A stretch of 45,819 nucleotides of DNA from Pseudomonas sp. Leaf48 (lineage in GTDB: Bacteria; Pseudomonadota; Gammaproteobacteria; Pseudomonadales; Pseudomonadaceae), in the NCBI RefSeq assembly GCF_001421885.1, contig NZ_LMLH01000029.1:156755-202573 (forward strand), given 5' to 3'. Of this stretch, positions 1 through 9,128 are shown piece after piece. The position numbers and the translations under genes were made by a program. The notes under the pieces were generated by a model. The model was not told the origin of the DNA. It searched no databases and saw only the letters and a list, made by a program, of their open reading frames with translations. Each line of letters begins with the position of its first letter. Position 1 is the stretch's first letter.

Positions 1-332
1 CGCCACCGAGGTGTATCAGGTACGTCGCGTGTTATGGTTTTACGACTGCTCCGCAGCCGAACGGGGGTAAACCCCCTCGCCACAAGTTGTGCCCCCCGCT
101 TAAGTGAACAGTATTACCCTGTAAGAGCGAGCATGCTCGCGATGGACGCTAACGAAAACGCAGGCTCCCTGACTAACCGCAGCACCTGTAGGAGCGAGCA
201 CGCTCGCGATGGTCGTTAACGATAACGCGGGCTTCCTGGCTAAACGCGGCGCTCTTTAGTCCATCGCGAGCATGCTCGCTCCTACAGTTTTTCAGCCTGC
301 AGGTCAGGGGTATCGCCCAGGGTTGTGTAAAT
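1..332. repeat. REP/REPIN-rich intergenic region downstream of fdsD
   Basis: No gene is supported here. Bases 36-64 plus 63-86 carry one REP family (ggttttacgactgc..., then a gggg/cccc palindrome and ctcgccacaag). A second family, with core ggagcgagca-cgctcgcgatgg, occurs as direct copies at 120-146 and 185-212 and as an inverted copy at 261-287. The 185-287 pair has the shape of a REPIN, two REPs facing each other around a short spacer. These are typical non-autonomous Pseudomonas elements. No terminator with a T-run is evident for the fds operon. Confidence 0.75.
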
Positions 333-554
333 CTAAGCCCCCCAACCCGCCCCACTCACCGCTGCCTGCACCAGCGGATGCAATTGCGCCCCCTGATGCT
401 CCATCTGCCAAGCCAACAACTCGTTGCGCATGCTCGGCGCCCAATACATCTGCAGATGATTACGCACGCCCAGCACCGCCTGCTCCTGGTCCGGCTGGCT
501 GGCAAAGTACTGGGCGATCTGGTTGGCCATCTTGATCAGGTTGTCCGTACTCAT
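333..554 (-). CDS. fdsD: formate dehydrogenase delta subunit FdsD
   Basis: Small 73-residue protein that closes the fds operon. FdsD-type proteins are needed for assembly or activity of soluble NAD-dependent molybdenum formate dehydrogenases, and they follow the catalytic subunit gene. The sequence shows the family pattern: an N-terminal helix (LIKMANQIAQYFASQP), then an acidic/glutamine stretch and 'HLQMYWAPSMRNEL'. The start codon overlaps the fdsA stop in ATGA, which indicates translational coupling. Assignment rests on family pattern plus operon position. Confidence 0.88.
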   Translation of the reverse strand: MSTDNLIKMANQIAQYFASQPDQEQAVLGVRNHLQMYWAPSMRNELLAWQMEHQGAQLHPLVQAAVSGAGWGA

Positions 555-3433
555 CGGCGTACCTCCGCGTTATCACCACGGGCATGTCGACGATCCTTGA
601 GCAAACGGTCCTGTTCGTCACTGAATGCCTGGAAGCGCTTCTGCCACTCCGACGGGTGATACACGCGGCTGACTTCCACCGCCGTGACCTTGTACTCCGG
701 ACAGTTGGTGGCCCAGTCGGAGTTATCGGTGGTAATCACGTTGGCCCCCGATTCCGGGAAGTGGAACGTGGTGTACACCACGCCCGGCGCGACCCGTTCG
801 GTGATCCGCGCCCGCAATACCGTCTGCCCGGCACGGCTGCCAATACCAACCCAGTCCCCTTCGTTGATACCACGGCTTTCAGCGTCGGTCGGATGGATTT
901 CCAGCCGGTCTTCGTCATGCCAGGCCACGTTCTCTGTACGCCGGGTTTGAGCACCAACGTTGTACTGGCTAAGGATGCGCCCAGTGGTCAGCAGCAGCGG
1001 ATAACGACTGTTGACCTTCTCCTCGGTAGGCACGTACCCGGTCAACATGAAACGCCCCTTGCCGCGCACGAACTCCTCGATGTGCATGGTCGGCGTTCCG
1101 TCCGGTGCCGCCGCGTTGCACGGCCATTGCAGGCTGCCGTGGCGATCCAGTTCGGCGTAGCTGACGCTGGTGAAGGTCGGCGTCAGGCGGGCGATTTCAT
1201 CCATGATTTGCGATGGATGCTGGTAGTGCATCGGGTAGCCCAAAGCGTTGGCCAGCGCCACCGTACCTTCCCAGTCGGCCTTGCCGCCCAGCGGGTCCAT
1301 AACCTTGCGCACCCGCGAGATACGTCGTTCGGCGTTGGTAAAGGTGCCGTCTTTTTCCAGGAACGAAGCGCCCGGCAAAAACACATGGGCGAACTTCGCG
1401 GTTTCGTTGAGGAAAATATCCTGCACCACCACGCACTCCATGGCCGACAGCGCCGCAGTGACGTGCTGGGTATTCGGATCGCTCTGGGCGATGTCCTCGC
1501 CCTGGCAATACAGGCCCTTGAAGCTGCCGGCCAATGCCGACTCGAACATGTTGGGGATACGCAGGCCCGGCTCGGCCTGCAGAGTAACGTTCCACGCCTG
1601 CTCGAACTGCGTGCGCACCACCTCGTTGGAGATGTGCCGGTAGCCAGGCAACTCGTGGGGGAACGAGCCCATGTCACAGGAACCCTGAACGTTGTTCTGC
1701 CCCCGCAGCGGGTTCACGCCCACGCCTTCGCGGCCGATGTTGCCGGTGGCCATGGCCAGGTTGGCGATGCCCATGACGGCGGTGCTGCCCTGGCTGTGCT
1801 CGGTGACGCCGAGGCCGTAGTAGATCGCCGCGTTGCCGCCGGTGGCATACAGGCGCGCAGCGGCACGAATGTCGGCAGCAGGCACACCGCAGATCGCGCC
1901 CAGCACTTGCGGCGAGTTTTCCGGCCGGCTGACGAACTCGCGCCAGTTGGCGAAATCACTGCCCTCGCAACGGGCGTCGATAAAGGCCTGATTGAGCAAG
2001 CCTTCGGTGACGATCACATGCGCCAATGCGTTGAGCATGGCGACGTTGGTGCCGGGGCGCAGAGCCAGGTGCAGTTCAGCACGGGCATGCACCGAATCCA
2101 CCAGATCAATGCGGCGTGGATCGATGACGATCAGCCGAGCGCCTTCACGCAGACGGCGCTTGAGCTGGGAAGCGAATACCGGGTGCGCATCGCTCGGGTT
2201 CGCGCCCATCACCAGAATCACGTCAGCCTGCATCACCGAGTCGAAACTCTGGGTGCCGGCGGACTCGCCCAACGTTTGCTTCAGGCCATAACCCGTCGGC
2301 GAATGGCAAACCCGCGCACAGGTGTCGACGTTGTTATTGCCGAACGCCGCGCGCACCAGCTTTTGCACCAGATAGGTTTCTTCGTTGGTGCAGCGGCTGG
2401 AGGTAATCCCACCAATGGAGTCGCGACCATATTTTTGCTGTAAACGACGGAATTCACTGGCGGCATAGGTCACCGCTTCATCCCAACTGACTTCCTGCCA
2501 AGGGTCGTTGATGTGCTGGCGGATCATCGGCTTGGTAATGCGATCCGGGTGGGTGGCGTAGCCCCAGGCAAAGCGCCCCTTGACGCAGGAGTGGCCGTGG
2601 TTGGCCTGGCCGTTCTTGTCCGGAACCATGCGCACCAACTGGTCGCCTTTCATCTCGGCGCGGAACGAACAGCCCACGCCGCAATAGGCACAGGTGGTGA
2701 TCACGCTGCGCTCGGGCTGACCCAGTTCGACCACGCTTTTTTCCATCAGGGTCGCAGTAGGGCAGGCCTGTACACAGGCGCCGCAGGACACGCATTCCGA
2801 ATCGAGGAAGTTATCCCCACCCGCAGCGGCCACCCGGGATTCAAAACCGCGCCCGGTAATGGTCAGGGCAAAGGTGCCTTGGGTTTCTTCACAGGCTCGC
2901 ACGCAGCGGTTGCAGACGATGCACTTGCTCGGGTCGTAGTCGAAGTAGGGGTTGGATTTGTCCTTCACATCGGCCAGATGGTTGTCGCCTTCGTAGCCGT
3001 AACGCACCTCCCGCAGACCGACCTGACCGGCCACGGTTTGCAGCTCGCAGTTGCCGTTGGCCGAGCAGGTCAGGCAGTCCAGCGGGTGATCGGAGATGTA
3101 CAACTCCATCACGTTGCGCCGCAGCGTCGCGAGCTTCGGCGTCTGGGTGTGCACGCTCATGCCTTCAGTCACTGGCGTGGTGCAGGACGCGGGGTAGCCG
3201 CGCATGCCGTCGATCTCCACCAGGCACATGCGGCAGGAGCCGAAGGCTTCCAGGCTGTCGGTGGCGCAGAGTTTGGGAATGGTGGTGCCCAGCAACGCAG
3301 CGGCGCGCATCACCGAAGTGCCTTCGGGCACGCTGATGCTGCGGCCGTCGATGTTCAGGGTGACCTGCACCTGGCTGTCGCGGGCGGGAGTACCAAGGTC
3401 AATGTCTGTTTTCGGGTCGAAGAGAGTGATCAT
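551..3433 (-). CDS. fdsA: NAD-dependent formate dehydrogenase, catalytic alpha subunit (Mo-bis-MGD)
   Basis: 960-residue molybdoenzyme subunit that oxidises formate to CO2 and passes electrons through iron-sulfur clusters to the FdsBG diaphorase unit in the cytoplasm. The N-terminal [2Fe-2S] ferredoxin domain has C56, C67, C70 and C84. It is followed by a His/Cys cluster (H116, C120, C123, C129) as in NuoG, two ferredoxin-type [4Fe-4S] sets (C171/C174/C177/C181 and C214/C217/C220/C224) and a Mo-proximal [4Fe-4S] set (C248/C251/C255/C283). C376-H377 in the CHSPT motif is the expected cysteine Mo ligand and catalytic histidine, so this is not a selenocysteine enzyme. The start at 3433 is chosen because GGAGG lies 7 nt upstream and the ATG overlaps the fdsB stop (ATGA). 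A longer reading to 3553 would run into fdsB. Confidence 0.95.
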   Translation of the reverse strand: MITLFDPKTDIDLGTPARDSQVQVTLNIDGRSISVPEGTSVMRAAALLGTTIPKLCATDSLEAFGSCRMCLVEIDGMRGYPASCTTPVTEGMSVHTQTPKLATLRRNVMELYISDHPLDCLTCSANGNCELQTVAGQVGLREVRYGYEGDNHLADVKDKSNPYFDYDPSKCIVCNRCVRACEETQGTFALTITGRGFESRVAAAGGDNFLDSECVSCGACVQACPTATLMEKSVVELGQPERSVITTCAYCGVGCSFRAEMKGDQLVRMVPDKNGQANHGHSCVKGRFAWGYATHPDRITKPMIRQHINDPWQEVSWDEAVTYAASEFRRLQQKYGRDSIGGITSSRCTNEETYLVQKLVRAAFGNNNVDTCARVCHSPTGYGLKQTLGESAGTQSFDSVMQADVILVMGANPSDAHPVFASQLKRRLREGARLIVIDPRRIDLVDSVHARAELHLALRPGTNVAMLNALAHVIVTEGLLNQAFIDARCEGSDFANWREFVSRPENSPQVLGAICGVPAADIRAAARLYATGGNAAIYYGLGVTEHSQGSTAVMGIANLAMATGNIGREGVGVNPLRGQNNVQGSCDMGSFPHELPGYRHISNEVVRTQFEQAWNVTLQAEPGLRIPNMFESALAGSFKGLYCQGEDIAQSDPNTQHVTAALSAMECVVVQDIFLNETAKFAHVFLPGASFLEKDGTFTNAERRISRVRKVMDPLGGKADWEGTVALANALGYPMHYQHPSQIMDEIARLTPTFTSVSYAELDRHGSLQWPCNAAAPDGTPTMHIEEFVRGKGRFMLTGYVPTEEKVNSRYPLLLTTGRILSQYNVGAQTRRTENVAWHDEDRLEIHPTDAESRGINEGDWVGIGSRAGQTVLRARITERVAPGVVYTTFHFPESGANVITTDNSDWATNCPEYKVTAVEVSRVYHPSEWQKRFQAFSDEQDRLLKDRRHARGDNAEVRR

Positions 3434-4989
3434 TGCTCGGCCTCCGGGGGCAACAAGCCGAAGTCGGCGGGGAAGTGCTTGAGGGCGCTGGCGACCGGAA
3501 AGGACACCATGCCGCCCAACGCGCACAGCGAACCGTATTGCAGGGTGTCGCACAGGTCCTTGAGGATGATCACCTGCTCATCGCGCCCGTTCGGGTCTTG
3601 CGCGGCCAGCAACCGGTCGATTACCTCCACGCCCCGGGTCGAGCCGATGCGGCACGGCGTGCATTTGCCACAGGATTCCTCGGCGCAGAACTCCATGGCG
3701 AAGCGCGCCATGTGAGCCATGTCCAAGGTGTCGTCCGCCACCACCACACCACCGTGACCGAGCATCGCGCCGATGGCGGCGAAGGCTTCGTAATCCAGCG
3801 GCGTGTCGAATTGCGACGGCGGCACCCAGGCGCCGAGCGGGCCACCCACTTGCGCAGCCTTCAGCGGCCGACCACTGGCGGTGCCGCCGCCGTAGTCTTC
3901 CACCAGTTCGCGCAGGGTCAGGCCAAAGGCCCGTTCCACCAGCCCGCTGCGACGCACATTGCCCGCCAACTGGAAGGGCATGGTGCCCAGGGAACGGCCC
4001 ATTCCGTAATCGCGATAGAACTGCGCGCCCTTGGCCAGAATCAGCGGAACCGAGGCCAAAGTCAGCACGTTATGCACAAGCGTCGGCTGGCCGAACAATC
4101 CCTTCAAGGCGGGGATCGGCGGCTTGGCGCGCACGATCCCGCGCTTGCCTTCGAGGGAGTCCAGCAGCGCGGTTTCTTCACCGCAGATGTAGGCGCCGGC
4201 ACCGACCCGCACTTCCATATCGAAAGCCTGACCGCTGCCGCCGACATTGGCGCCGAGGTAACCATTCTTCCGGGCAATCTCCAGCGCATTGCGCAGGATG
4301 GCCACGGCATCCGGATACTCCGAGCGCACATAGATGTAGCCATAAGTGGCGCCGACGCACAGGCCGGCAATGGCCATCCCTTCGATGAGCAGGAAGGGGT
4401 CGCCTTCCATCAACATGCGATCGGCAAAGGTGCCGGAGTCGCCTTCGTCGGCGTTGCACACGATGTACTTTTGCGCCGCTTCAGTCGCACGCACCGTGCG
4501 CCATTTGATCCCGGCGGGGAAGGCCGCGCCGCCACGGCCACGCAGGCCGGAGTCGAACACCTCCGTCGCAGTCCGTTCGCCACCGAGGGTGACGGCTCTT
4601 TTCAAACCCTCGAAACCGCCATGATCCAGGTAATCGTCGATGTACAGCGGCTGTGTGATGCCAGCGCGGGCAAACAGCAGGCGTTGTTGAGTCTTCAGAT
4701 AGGGCAACTCTTCCACCAGACCCAGGGCCAATGGATGAGCAGATGGCTCGCCTTTCAGGGCTTCGAGCACTGACGGTACATCGTCAGCACACAGTGGGCC
4801 GAAGCCGAAACGACCTTGCGGCGTGTCCACTTCCAGCAATGGTTCCAGCCAGTACAGGCCACGCGAGCTGGTGCGGCTTATCACCAGCGGTACAACGCGA
4901 CCCCGGCCATGGATGACAAGGGCCTCCACGACCTCTTCGGCACCCACGGCACGGGCTACCGAATCACGAGACACATAGAAAGCGGGCAT
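3430..4989 (-). CDS. fdsB: NAD-dependent formate dehydrogenase, beta (NADH/FMN) subunit
   Basis: 519-residue diaphorase subunit, homologous to a NuoE-like domain fused to NuoF. It receives electrons from FdsA and reduces NAD+ through FMN. Visible are the glycine-rich FMN/NADH site GRGGAAFPAG (151-160), GAGAYICGEETALLDSLEGK (263-282), and a [4Fe-4S] set C440-x2-C443-x2-C446 with C489. The first ~110 residues match the thioredoxin-like but cysteine-poor extension of FdsB proteins. The ATG at 4989 is chosen because it overlaps the fdsG stop (TAATG) and has GGGAGGA upstream. An in-frame ATG 18 nt earlier is less well placed. Confidence 0.95.
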   Translation of the reverse strand: MPAFYVSRDSVARAVGAEEVVEALVIHGRGRVVPLVISRTSSRGLYWLEPLLEVDTPQGRFGFGPLCADDVPSVLEALKGEPSAHPLALGLVEELPYLKTQQRLLFARAGITQPLYIDDYLDHGGFEGLKRAVTLGGERTATEVFDSGLRGRGGAAFPAGIKWRTVRATEAAQKYIVCNADEGDSGTFADRMLMEGDPFLLIEGMAIAGLCVGATYGYIYVRSEYPDAVAILRNALEIARKNGYLGANVGGSGQAFDMEVRVGAGAYICGEETALLDSLEGKRGIVRAKPPIPALKGLFGQPTLVHNVLTLASVPLILAKGAQFYRDYGMGRSLGTMPFQLAGNVRRSGLVERAFGLTLRELVEDYGGGTASGRPLKAAQVGGPLGAWVPPSQFDTPLDYEAFAAIGAMLGHGGVVVADDTLDMAHMARFAMEFCAEESCGKCTPCRIGSTRGVEVIDRLLAAQDPNGRDEQVIILKDLCDTLQYGSLCALGGMVSFPVASALKHFPADFGLLPPEAEQ

Positions 4990-5465
4990 TATGCGTCCTC
5001 CCGGCAAGCGTCGAGCAGAGCATCCAGCCGTTCAGCAGTCAGCCGCGCATGCACCCGGCCATCCAGCTCCAGCGCCGGCGAACAGGCGCAAGCCCCCAGG
5101 CAATACACCGGCCGCAAACTGATGCTGCCATCGGCGCTGCTGCCGTGATCGTCCAGTTGCAGACGCTCACGCAGCTGCGCGGCCAACTGCTCGGCACCAC
5201 GACTCTTGCACGACTCGGCCCGGCACAGCCGCAGGATATGCCGCGCGGGCGGCGCGGTACGGAAGTCATGGTAAAAACTGATCACCCCACGAACCTCGGC
5301 CTGACTCTGGTTCAGCGCATGGGCAATCTCGGGGACGGCGGCATCGGGGATGTACCCAATGCGCTCCTGAATATCATGAAGAATGGGCAACAGCGCACCC
5401 GCAGAGCCCTTGTGGCGCTCCAGCAGGCTGTTGACCAAAGGCAGGTGCAACTCAACATCAGGCAT
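4989..5465 (-). CDS. fdsG: NAD-dependent formate dehydrogenase, gamma subunit ([2Fe-2S], NuoE-like)
   Basis: 158 residues, the usual FdsG/NuoE size. The protein carries one thioredoxin-like [2Fe-2S] cluster and partners FdsB in the NADH-reducing module. The four ligands are visible as C81, C86, C122 and C126 (CRAESC ... YCLGAC). It is the first gene of the minus-strand fdsGBAD unit and all following genes overlap by 1-4 bases, so the four are almost certainly one translationally coupled operon. Chaperone genes such as fdsC/fdhD are not present in the window. Confidence 0.94.
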   Translation of the reverse strand: MPDVELHLPLVNSLLERHKGSAGALLPILHDIQERIGYIPDAAVPEIAHALNQSQAEVRGVISFYHDFRTAPPARHILRLCRAESCKSRGAEQLAAQLRERLQLDDHGSSADGSISLRPVYCLGACACSPALELDGRVHARLTAERLDALLDACREDA

Positions 5466-5891
5466 TCAGCAATCCTCACGGTCACGGACACACAAGAGGG
5501 TAGTCGGTTGTCCGGAAGTGTTGGCTGCGGCACTCACACCACGTCACGGCATCGTGGCAATTTGGCCGTTGGCCAGGGCACCCTGAGCGGGCATCTTGTT
5601 GTGCCCGGTGCGGTCTTCGCCGCACCTCGACTGGGCATAAAGGGCAGCTTGCCACGCCGCTATTGATCCAACTGCACCAAAGCGACGTGTTTGGTTCTGC
5701 CTACGACTATCCATTAAGTCTAGATGAGTGAGACGCGGGGCGTTCACACACTGGCCTGATGCCCAAAGGGCCTGTCGATGCCTGATGTATAGCAAGCATT
5801 ACAGGCGAGAAGAAGTATCAGAACCGTGAGCAATTCTACGGAGCAGATGCACTGATCCAATCCGTCATAACCCCCTCCATGCGTGCCGGTT
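5466..5891. other. fds promoter region, no gene supported
   Basis: This 426-base gap separates the fds operon from the next minus-strand gene. Short open frames here lack ribosome sites and family pattern, so I call none. It contains a strong hairpin at 5607-5626 (7-bp stem ggtgcgg/ccgcacc, 6-nt loop) and the inverted repeat at 5676-5695 described separately. I found no convincing sigma-54 element pointing into fdsG, unlike the neighbouring unit. Confidence 0.5.
5676..5695. promoter_or_regulatory. candidate operator upstream of fdsG
   Basis: A perfect 6-bp inverted repeat ACCAAA-N8-TTTGGT lies about 210 bp upstream of the fdsG start. Its size fits a dimeric regulator, for example the LysR-type activators often linked to fds operons. 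No regulator gene is adjacent, so the assignment is inference. Confidence 0.3.
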
Positions 5892-6836
5892 TCAGATATC
5901 CAGCACCAGCCGTTGGCCACGACATCCGGACACACACGCCGCGATCCAACCCCCACTATGGCGCTGTGCATCACTCAGACATTCGTCGCGGTGCTCGGGT
6001 TCGCCTTCAAGCACCCGGCACACGCAAGCGCCGCACATGCCCATGCCACAGGAAAACTCCAGACTGACCCCAACCCGCGCCGCCGCCTCGATCAGGCTTT
6101 CCCCGGCTTGCACCTGTACCTCACAACCACTGCGTCGCAGCTCCAGTGAAAAGCTCTGCGCATCAAGGGTCGCGAGCTGCCGGGCCTGGAAATGCTCGCG
6201 ATACAGGGCTGTGGCCGGCCAGTTCGCCTTTAGCGCCGCCTGTTCGACGGTGTCCATGAAGCCGGTCGGGCCGCAGCAGTACAAGCCGGCGGCGCTTTGC
6301 CAGGCGGGAAATTGACTGGTCAGCAGCTCGGCGATCTGCCCGGCGCGCAACCCGCCGTACCACTGGACGTCGGCGCCCAGGCGTTGGATGAAAGGCGCCT
6401 GGCGCGTCTCCCGGGTGAAGTACAGCAAGCGCACGGGTCGACCTTCGGCCAGGCATTGGCGATACATTGGCAGCAACGGCGTAATGCCGATGCCCGCTGC
6501 CACCAGCGTCACCGGCCCGTTGCCCGGTTGCAGGGCAAACAGATTGCGTGGCGCGCTGACTTCGATCTGCGCGCCCAGGCGCAGTTGCTCGTGCAGCCAG
6601 CGCGAGCCACCCCGGGAGGTGGGCTCGCGCTTGATCCCCAGGTACAGGTGGCCATCTTCCGGCAGGCTCAGCACCGAGTACTGGCGCACCGCGCCGTTGC
6701 CCAGGCGCAGGTCGACATGGGCGCCTGGCGTCCAGGTGAAGGGCAGGGGCGCGGCGTCGACGGGGGCCAGTTCGATACCCAGAACATCGTCGGCTTCCAG
6801 GCGCAGGCTGCGCACGTGCAGGGCAGACCAGCTCAT
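5892..6836 (-). CDS. phthalate-dioxygenase-reductase-type oxidoreductase (FMN, NAD, [2Fe-2S])
   Basis: 314-residue electron-transfer protein of the VanB/phthalate dioxygenase reductase family. The flavin-binding RQYS is at 51-54, the nucleotide-binding GIGITP at 115-120 and CGPTGFM at 188-194. A C-terminal plant-type ferredoxin domain has C263-x4-C268-x2-C271 and C301. In this family electrons flow NAD(P)H to FMN to [2Fe-2S] to a Rieske oxygenase, so the natural partner is the Rieske oxygenase at 10032-11057 in the same unit. The start at 6836 overlaps the stop of the upstream amidohydrolase gene (ATGA). Last gene of the six-gene minus-strand unit. A substrate-specific name cannot be given. 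Confidence 0.85.
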   Translation of the reverse strand: MSWSALHVRSLRLEADDVLGIELAPVDAAPLPFTWTPGAHVDLRLGNGAVRQYSVLSLPEDGHLYLGIKREPTSRGGSRWLHEQLRLGAQIEVSAPRNLFALQPGNGPVTLVAAGIGITPLLPMYRQCLAEGRPVRLLYFTRETRQAPFIQRLGADVQWYGGLRAGQIAELLTSQFPAWQSAAGLYCCGPTGFMDTVEQAALKANWPATALYREHFQARQLATLDAQSFSLELRRSGCEVQVQAGESLIEAAARVGVSLEFSCGMGMCGACVCRVLEGEPEHRDECLSDAQRHSGGWIAACVSGCRGQRLVLDI

Positions 6837-8263
6837 GCGCGTACTCCTGCGGCCTGCTGCAATCGGCGCACCGCGTCCCGGGCCTGGGCGCCGAGTTCGG
6901 CCAGGTCGAGGTCGGGCAGTTGGTCGTTGTCGACGGTCAACCGCCCGCCCACCAGCAAGGCGCGCAAGGTCGGGCGTCCGCCTCCCACCACCGGGCCGAT
7001 CGCCGGGTCGTGCAGGCCGAAGTAGCGCGGCTGGTCGAGGCGGTAGATCGCCAGGTCGGCCGCCATGCCCACCTGCAGGCTGCCGACGGCGTCCAGGCCC
7101 AACACCTTGGCCCCGCCGGCGGTACCCCAGCGCACCACGTCTTCCACCGTTGCCGCGTGGGCACCGCCTTCCTCGTCGCCGCCGGCATGACGCGGCCGGG
7201 TGCGTTCGCCGGCCTTGGCCCGCTGCATCAGCCAGGCGGCATGGGTTTCGCTGATCATGTCGCAGGCCTCGTTGGAGGCGGCGCCGTCCACGCCGATCGA
7301 CACCTGCATCCCGGCAGCTTCCATGGCCACCACATCGGCGATGCCGCTGCCCAGGCGGCCATTGCTTTGCGGGCAATGGGCGATGCCCGTGCCGCTGGCC
7401 CCGAGCATCCGGATTTCTTCGGCGTCGAGTTTCACCAGATGGGCGAACCACACGTCCGGCCCCAGCCACTCCTGCTCGGCACAGAACGCCACCGGCGACA
7501 TGCCATGGCGTTGTTGCACCTCATTCTGGTATTCGACGGTTTCGCTCAGGTGGCTGTGCAGGCGAATGCCCAGCCGCCGGGCGACCCGGGCAGTTTCGCG
7601 CAGGTGCTCCGCTGGCATGGAGTAGGGCGGGCTGGTGGGCGCCATCACCACCCGACGCCAGGCGTCGGCGGCCGGGTCGTGGTAACGGCGCACCAGGCGT
7701 TCAACGTCGCCCAGGTACTGCTCCAGAGTCTCCGGCCCGGCCACCGCGTTGCCTTCGGCTTGCCGCGCCTGCGTGGCGCCGCCACGGCACAGGACAAAAC
7801 GCAGCCCCAGCCGTTCGGCTTCCTCGAACAGCACCTCGGCGCTGTCGAAGGCCATGCCCGGCAAATACAGGTAATGGTGGTCGGCGACGGTGGCGCAGCC
7901 GGAGCGCGCCAACTCGACCAGACCAATGCGTGCGGCCAGGCGAAAGCTCTGCTCGTCAAACAGGCCGCGATAGCGATAGGGCACGGCCCCAAGCCAGGCC
8001 CCCAGGCTCTGGTCGATGCCTTCGGGAATGCCTTTGAGCAGCGACTGGAACAGGTGATGGTGGGTATTGACCCACGCCGGGTAGACCACGCAATCGGTGG
8101 CATCCAGCACGCGCTCCCCGGGCAGGGCTTGCAGGGCGCCGATGGCAGCGATGCGCCCGTCGATGATGCGAATATCGGGCCCGGCATGGCGCGCCGCCGC
8201 GCCGGACAAACCGGTGAGAATGGCGCTGGCATTGCGCACCAGCCAGCTGTTTTCAAACGTCAT
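6833..8263 (-). CDS. amidohydrolase of the 8-oxoguanine / isoxanthopterin deaminase group
   Basis: 476-residue metal-dependent deaminase of the amidohydrolase superfamily (COG0402, ATZ/TRZ-like). Expected metal ligands and catalytic residues are visible: H68-x-H70 in NTHHH, H238 and E241 in HSHLSE, H275 in FAH, and D326 in GVDGAASN. The NTHHHxxQ and GVDG[AS]ASN motifs match enzymes that deaminate 8-oxoguanine and isoxanthopterin; an exact substrate cannot be read from sequence. Neighbouring ABC importer, Rieske oxygenase and Tsx-like channel suggest catabolism of an imported purine- or pterin-like ring. The ATG at 8263 is chosen because GGAG lies 6 nt upstream; earlier in-frame ATGs at 8275 and 8299 have no such site. 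Confidence 0.8.
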   Translation of the reverse strand: MTFENSWLVRNASAILTGLSGAAARHAGPDIRIIDGRIAAIGALQALPGERVLDATDCVVYPAWVNTHHHLFQSLLKGIPEGIDQSLGAWLGAVPYRYRGLFDEQSFRLAARIGLVELARSGCATVADHHYLYLPGMAFDSAEVLFEEAERLGLRFVLCRGGATQARQAEGNAVAGPETLEQYLGDVERLVRRYHDPAADAWRRVVMAPTSPPYSMPAEHLRETARVARRLGIRLHSHLSETVEYQNEVQQRHGMSPVAFCAEQEWLGPDVWFAHLVKLDAEEIRMLGASGTGIAHCPQSNGRLGSGIADVVAMEAAGMQVSIGVDGAASNEACDMISETHAAWLMQRAKAGERTRPRHAGGDEEGGAHAATVEDVVRWGTAGGAKVLGLDAVGSLQVGMAADLAIYRLDQPRYFGLHDPAIGPVVGGGRPTLRALLVGGRLTVDNDQLPDLDLAELGAQARDAVRRLQQAAGVRA

Positions 8264-8303
8264 GTGAGGCTCCATACGCCGCACCTGCGGCGGACTCAAA
8301 GGG

Positions 8304-9107
8304 TTAGCCGAGTTCGCTTTCGTGCCAGTTGCGCAGGCTCAACCGGGCCAGCAGGGCCATGAGGCTGAACAGCGCGACACCGGTCAGGGCGATCAGCAGC
8401 AGGGCGGCGAAAAGCCTTGGAATATTCAGTTGAAAGCCGGCCTGGAGAATCTGGTAGGCCAGCCCGGCGCCGGTACCGCCGGTGCCGGCGACGAACTCCG
8501 CCACCACAGCGCCGATCAAGGCCAGCCCGCTGGCAATGCGCAACCCGGCAAAAAAACACGGCAGGGCGCTGGGAATGCGCAGGCGCAGCAGTACCTGCCA
8601 GCGGCTGGCGCGGTTCAGGCGGAACAGATTGAGCAGACCAGGGTTGACGCTGCGCAGGCCCAGTACGGTGTTGGCGATGATCGGGAAGATCGCCACCAGG
8701 GTCGCGCAAATCACCAACGCCAGCGTGGTGTTGCTGCACCAGATGATGATCAGCGGCGCCACGGCCACTACCGGCGTGACCTGCAACAGGATGGCGTAGG
8801 GAAACAGGCTGGCTTCCAGCACCCGGCTCTGCACGAAGACAAAGGCCGCCAACGTGCCGATCAGCACCGCCAGGGCGAACGAGAAGAAGGTGATCTTCAA
8901 GGTCATCCACAACGCACCCAGCAGCATCGGGCCATCGCTGATCAAGGTGCGGCCGATATCGGCCGGGGAGGGCACCAGGTACACCGGCACCTGCCAAGCC
9001 ACGCAGGCCAGTTGCCACAGACCGAGCAACACGGCGCCAAGCAGCAACGGCGAGACGATGCGCAACACTGTGGGGTGACGCAACCAGGGAGTAAAGGATG
9101 GGCTCAT
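8304..9107 (-). CDS. ABC transporter permease, SsuC/TauC/ThiX type
   Basis: 267-residue inner-membrane permease with about six hydrophobic segments. The first is at about residues 17-35, and the rest spread over the binding-protein-dependent transport domain. The cytoplasmic coupling loop is visible around 'RLRIPSALPCFFAGLRIASG'. This subfamily works with NMT1/SsuA-like binding proteins and one ATPase, as found here. It imports small anionic or heterocyclic compounds such as sulfonates and pyrimidine precursors. Gaps of 21 and 40 bp to its neighbours support co-transcription. Confidence 0.88.
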   Translation of the reverse strand: MSPSFTPWLRHPTVLRIVSPLLLGAVLLGLWQLACVAWQVPVYLVPSPADIGRTLISDGPMLLGALWMTLKITFFSFALAVLIGTLAAFVFVQSRVLEASLFPYAILLQVTPVVAVAPLIIIWCSNTTLALVICATLVAIFPIIANTVLGLRSVNPGLLNLFRLNRASRWQVLLRLRIPSALPCFFAGLRIASGLALIGAVVAEFVAGTGGTGAGLAYQILQAGFQLNIPRLFAALLLIALTGVALFSLMALLARLSLRNWHESELG

Positions 9108-9128
9108 GATCGGGCTCTCATAGTGAAA

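Noticed and set aside
584..2443. Long open frame (619 codons) on the plus strand opposite fdsA
   Set aside because: It is an antisense shadow of a high-GC coding region; fdsA has all family motifs and the opposite frame has none. The same applies to long antisense frames opposite fdsB, the amidohydrolase, tgt, secD, iscS, hscA, rlmN, hisS, bamB and der.
551..3553. Longer 1000-residue start for fdsA
   Set aside because: The added 40 residues are read from inside fdsB in another frame. The ATGA overlap and GGAGG at 3433 explain translation initiation fully.
5544..5974. Short open frames upstream of fdsG
   Set aside because: No ribosome sites, no recognisable domains, and partial overlap with the reductase gene.
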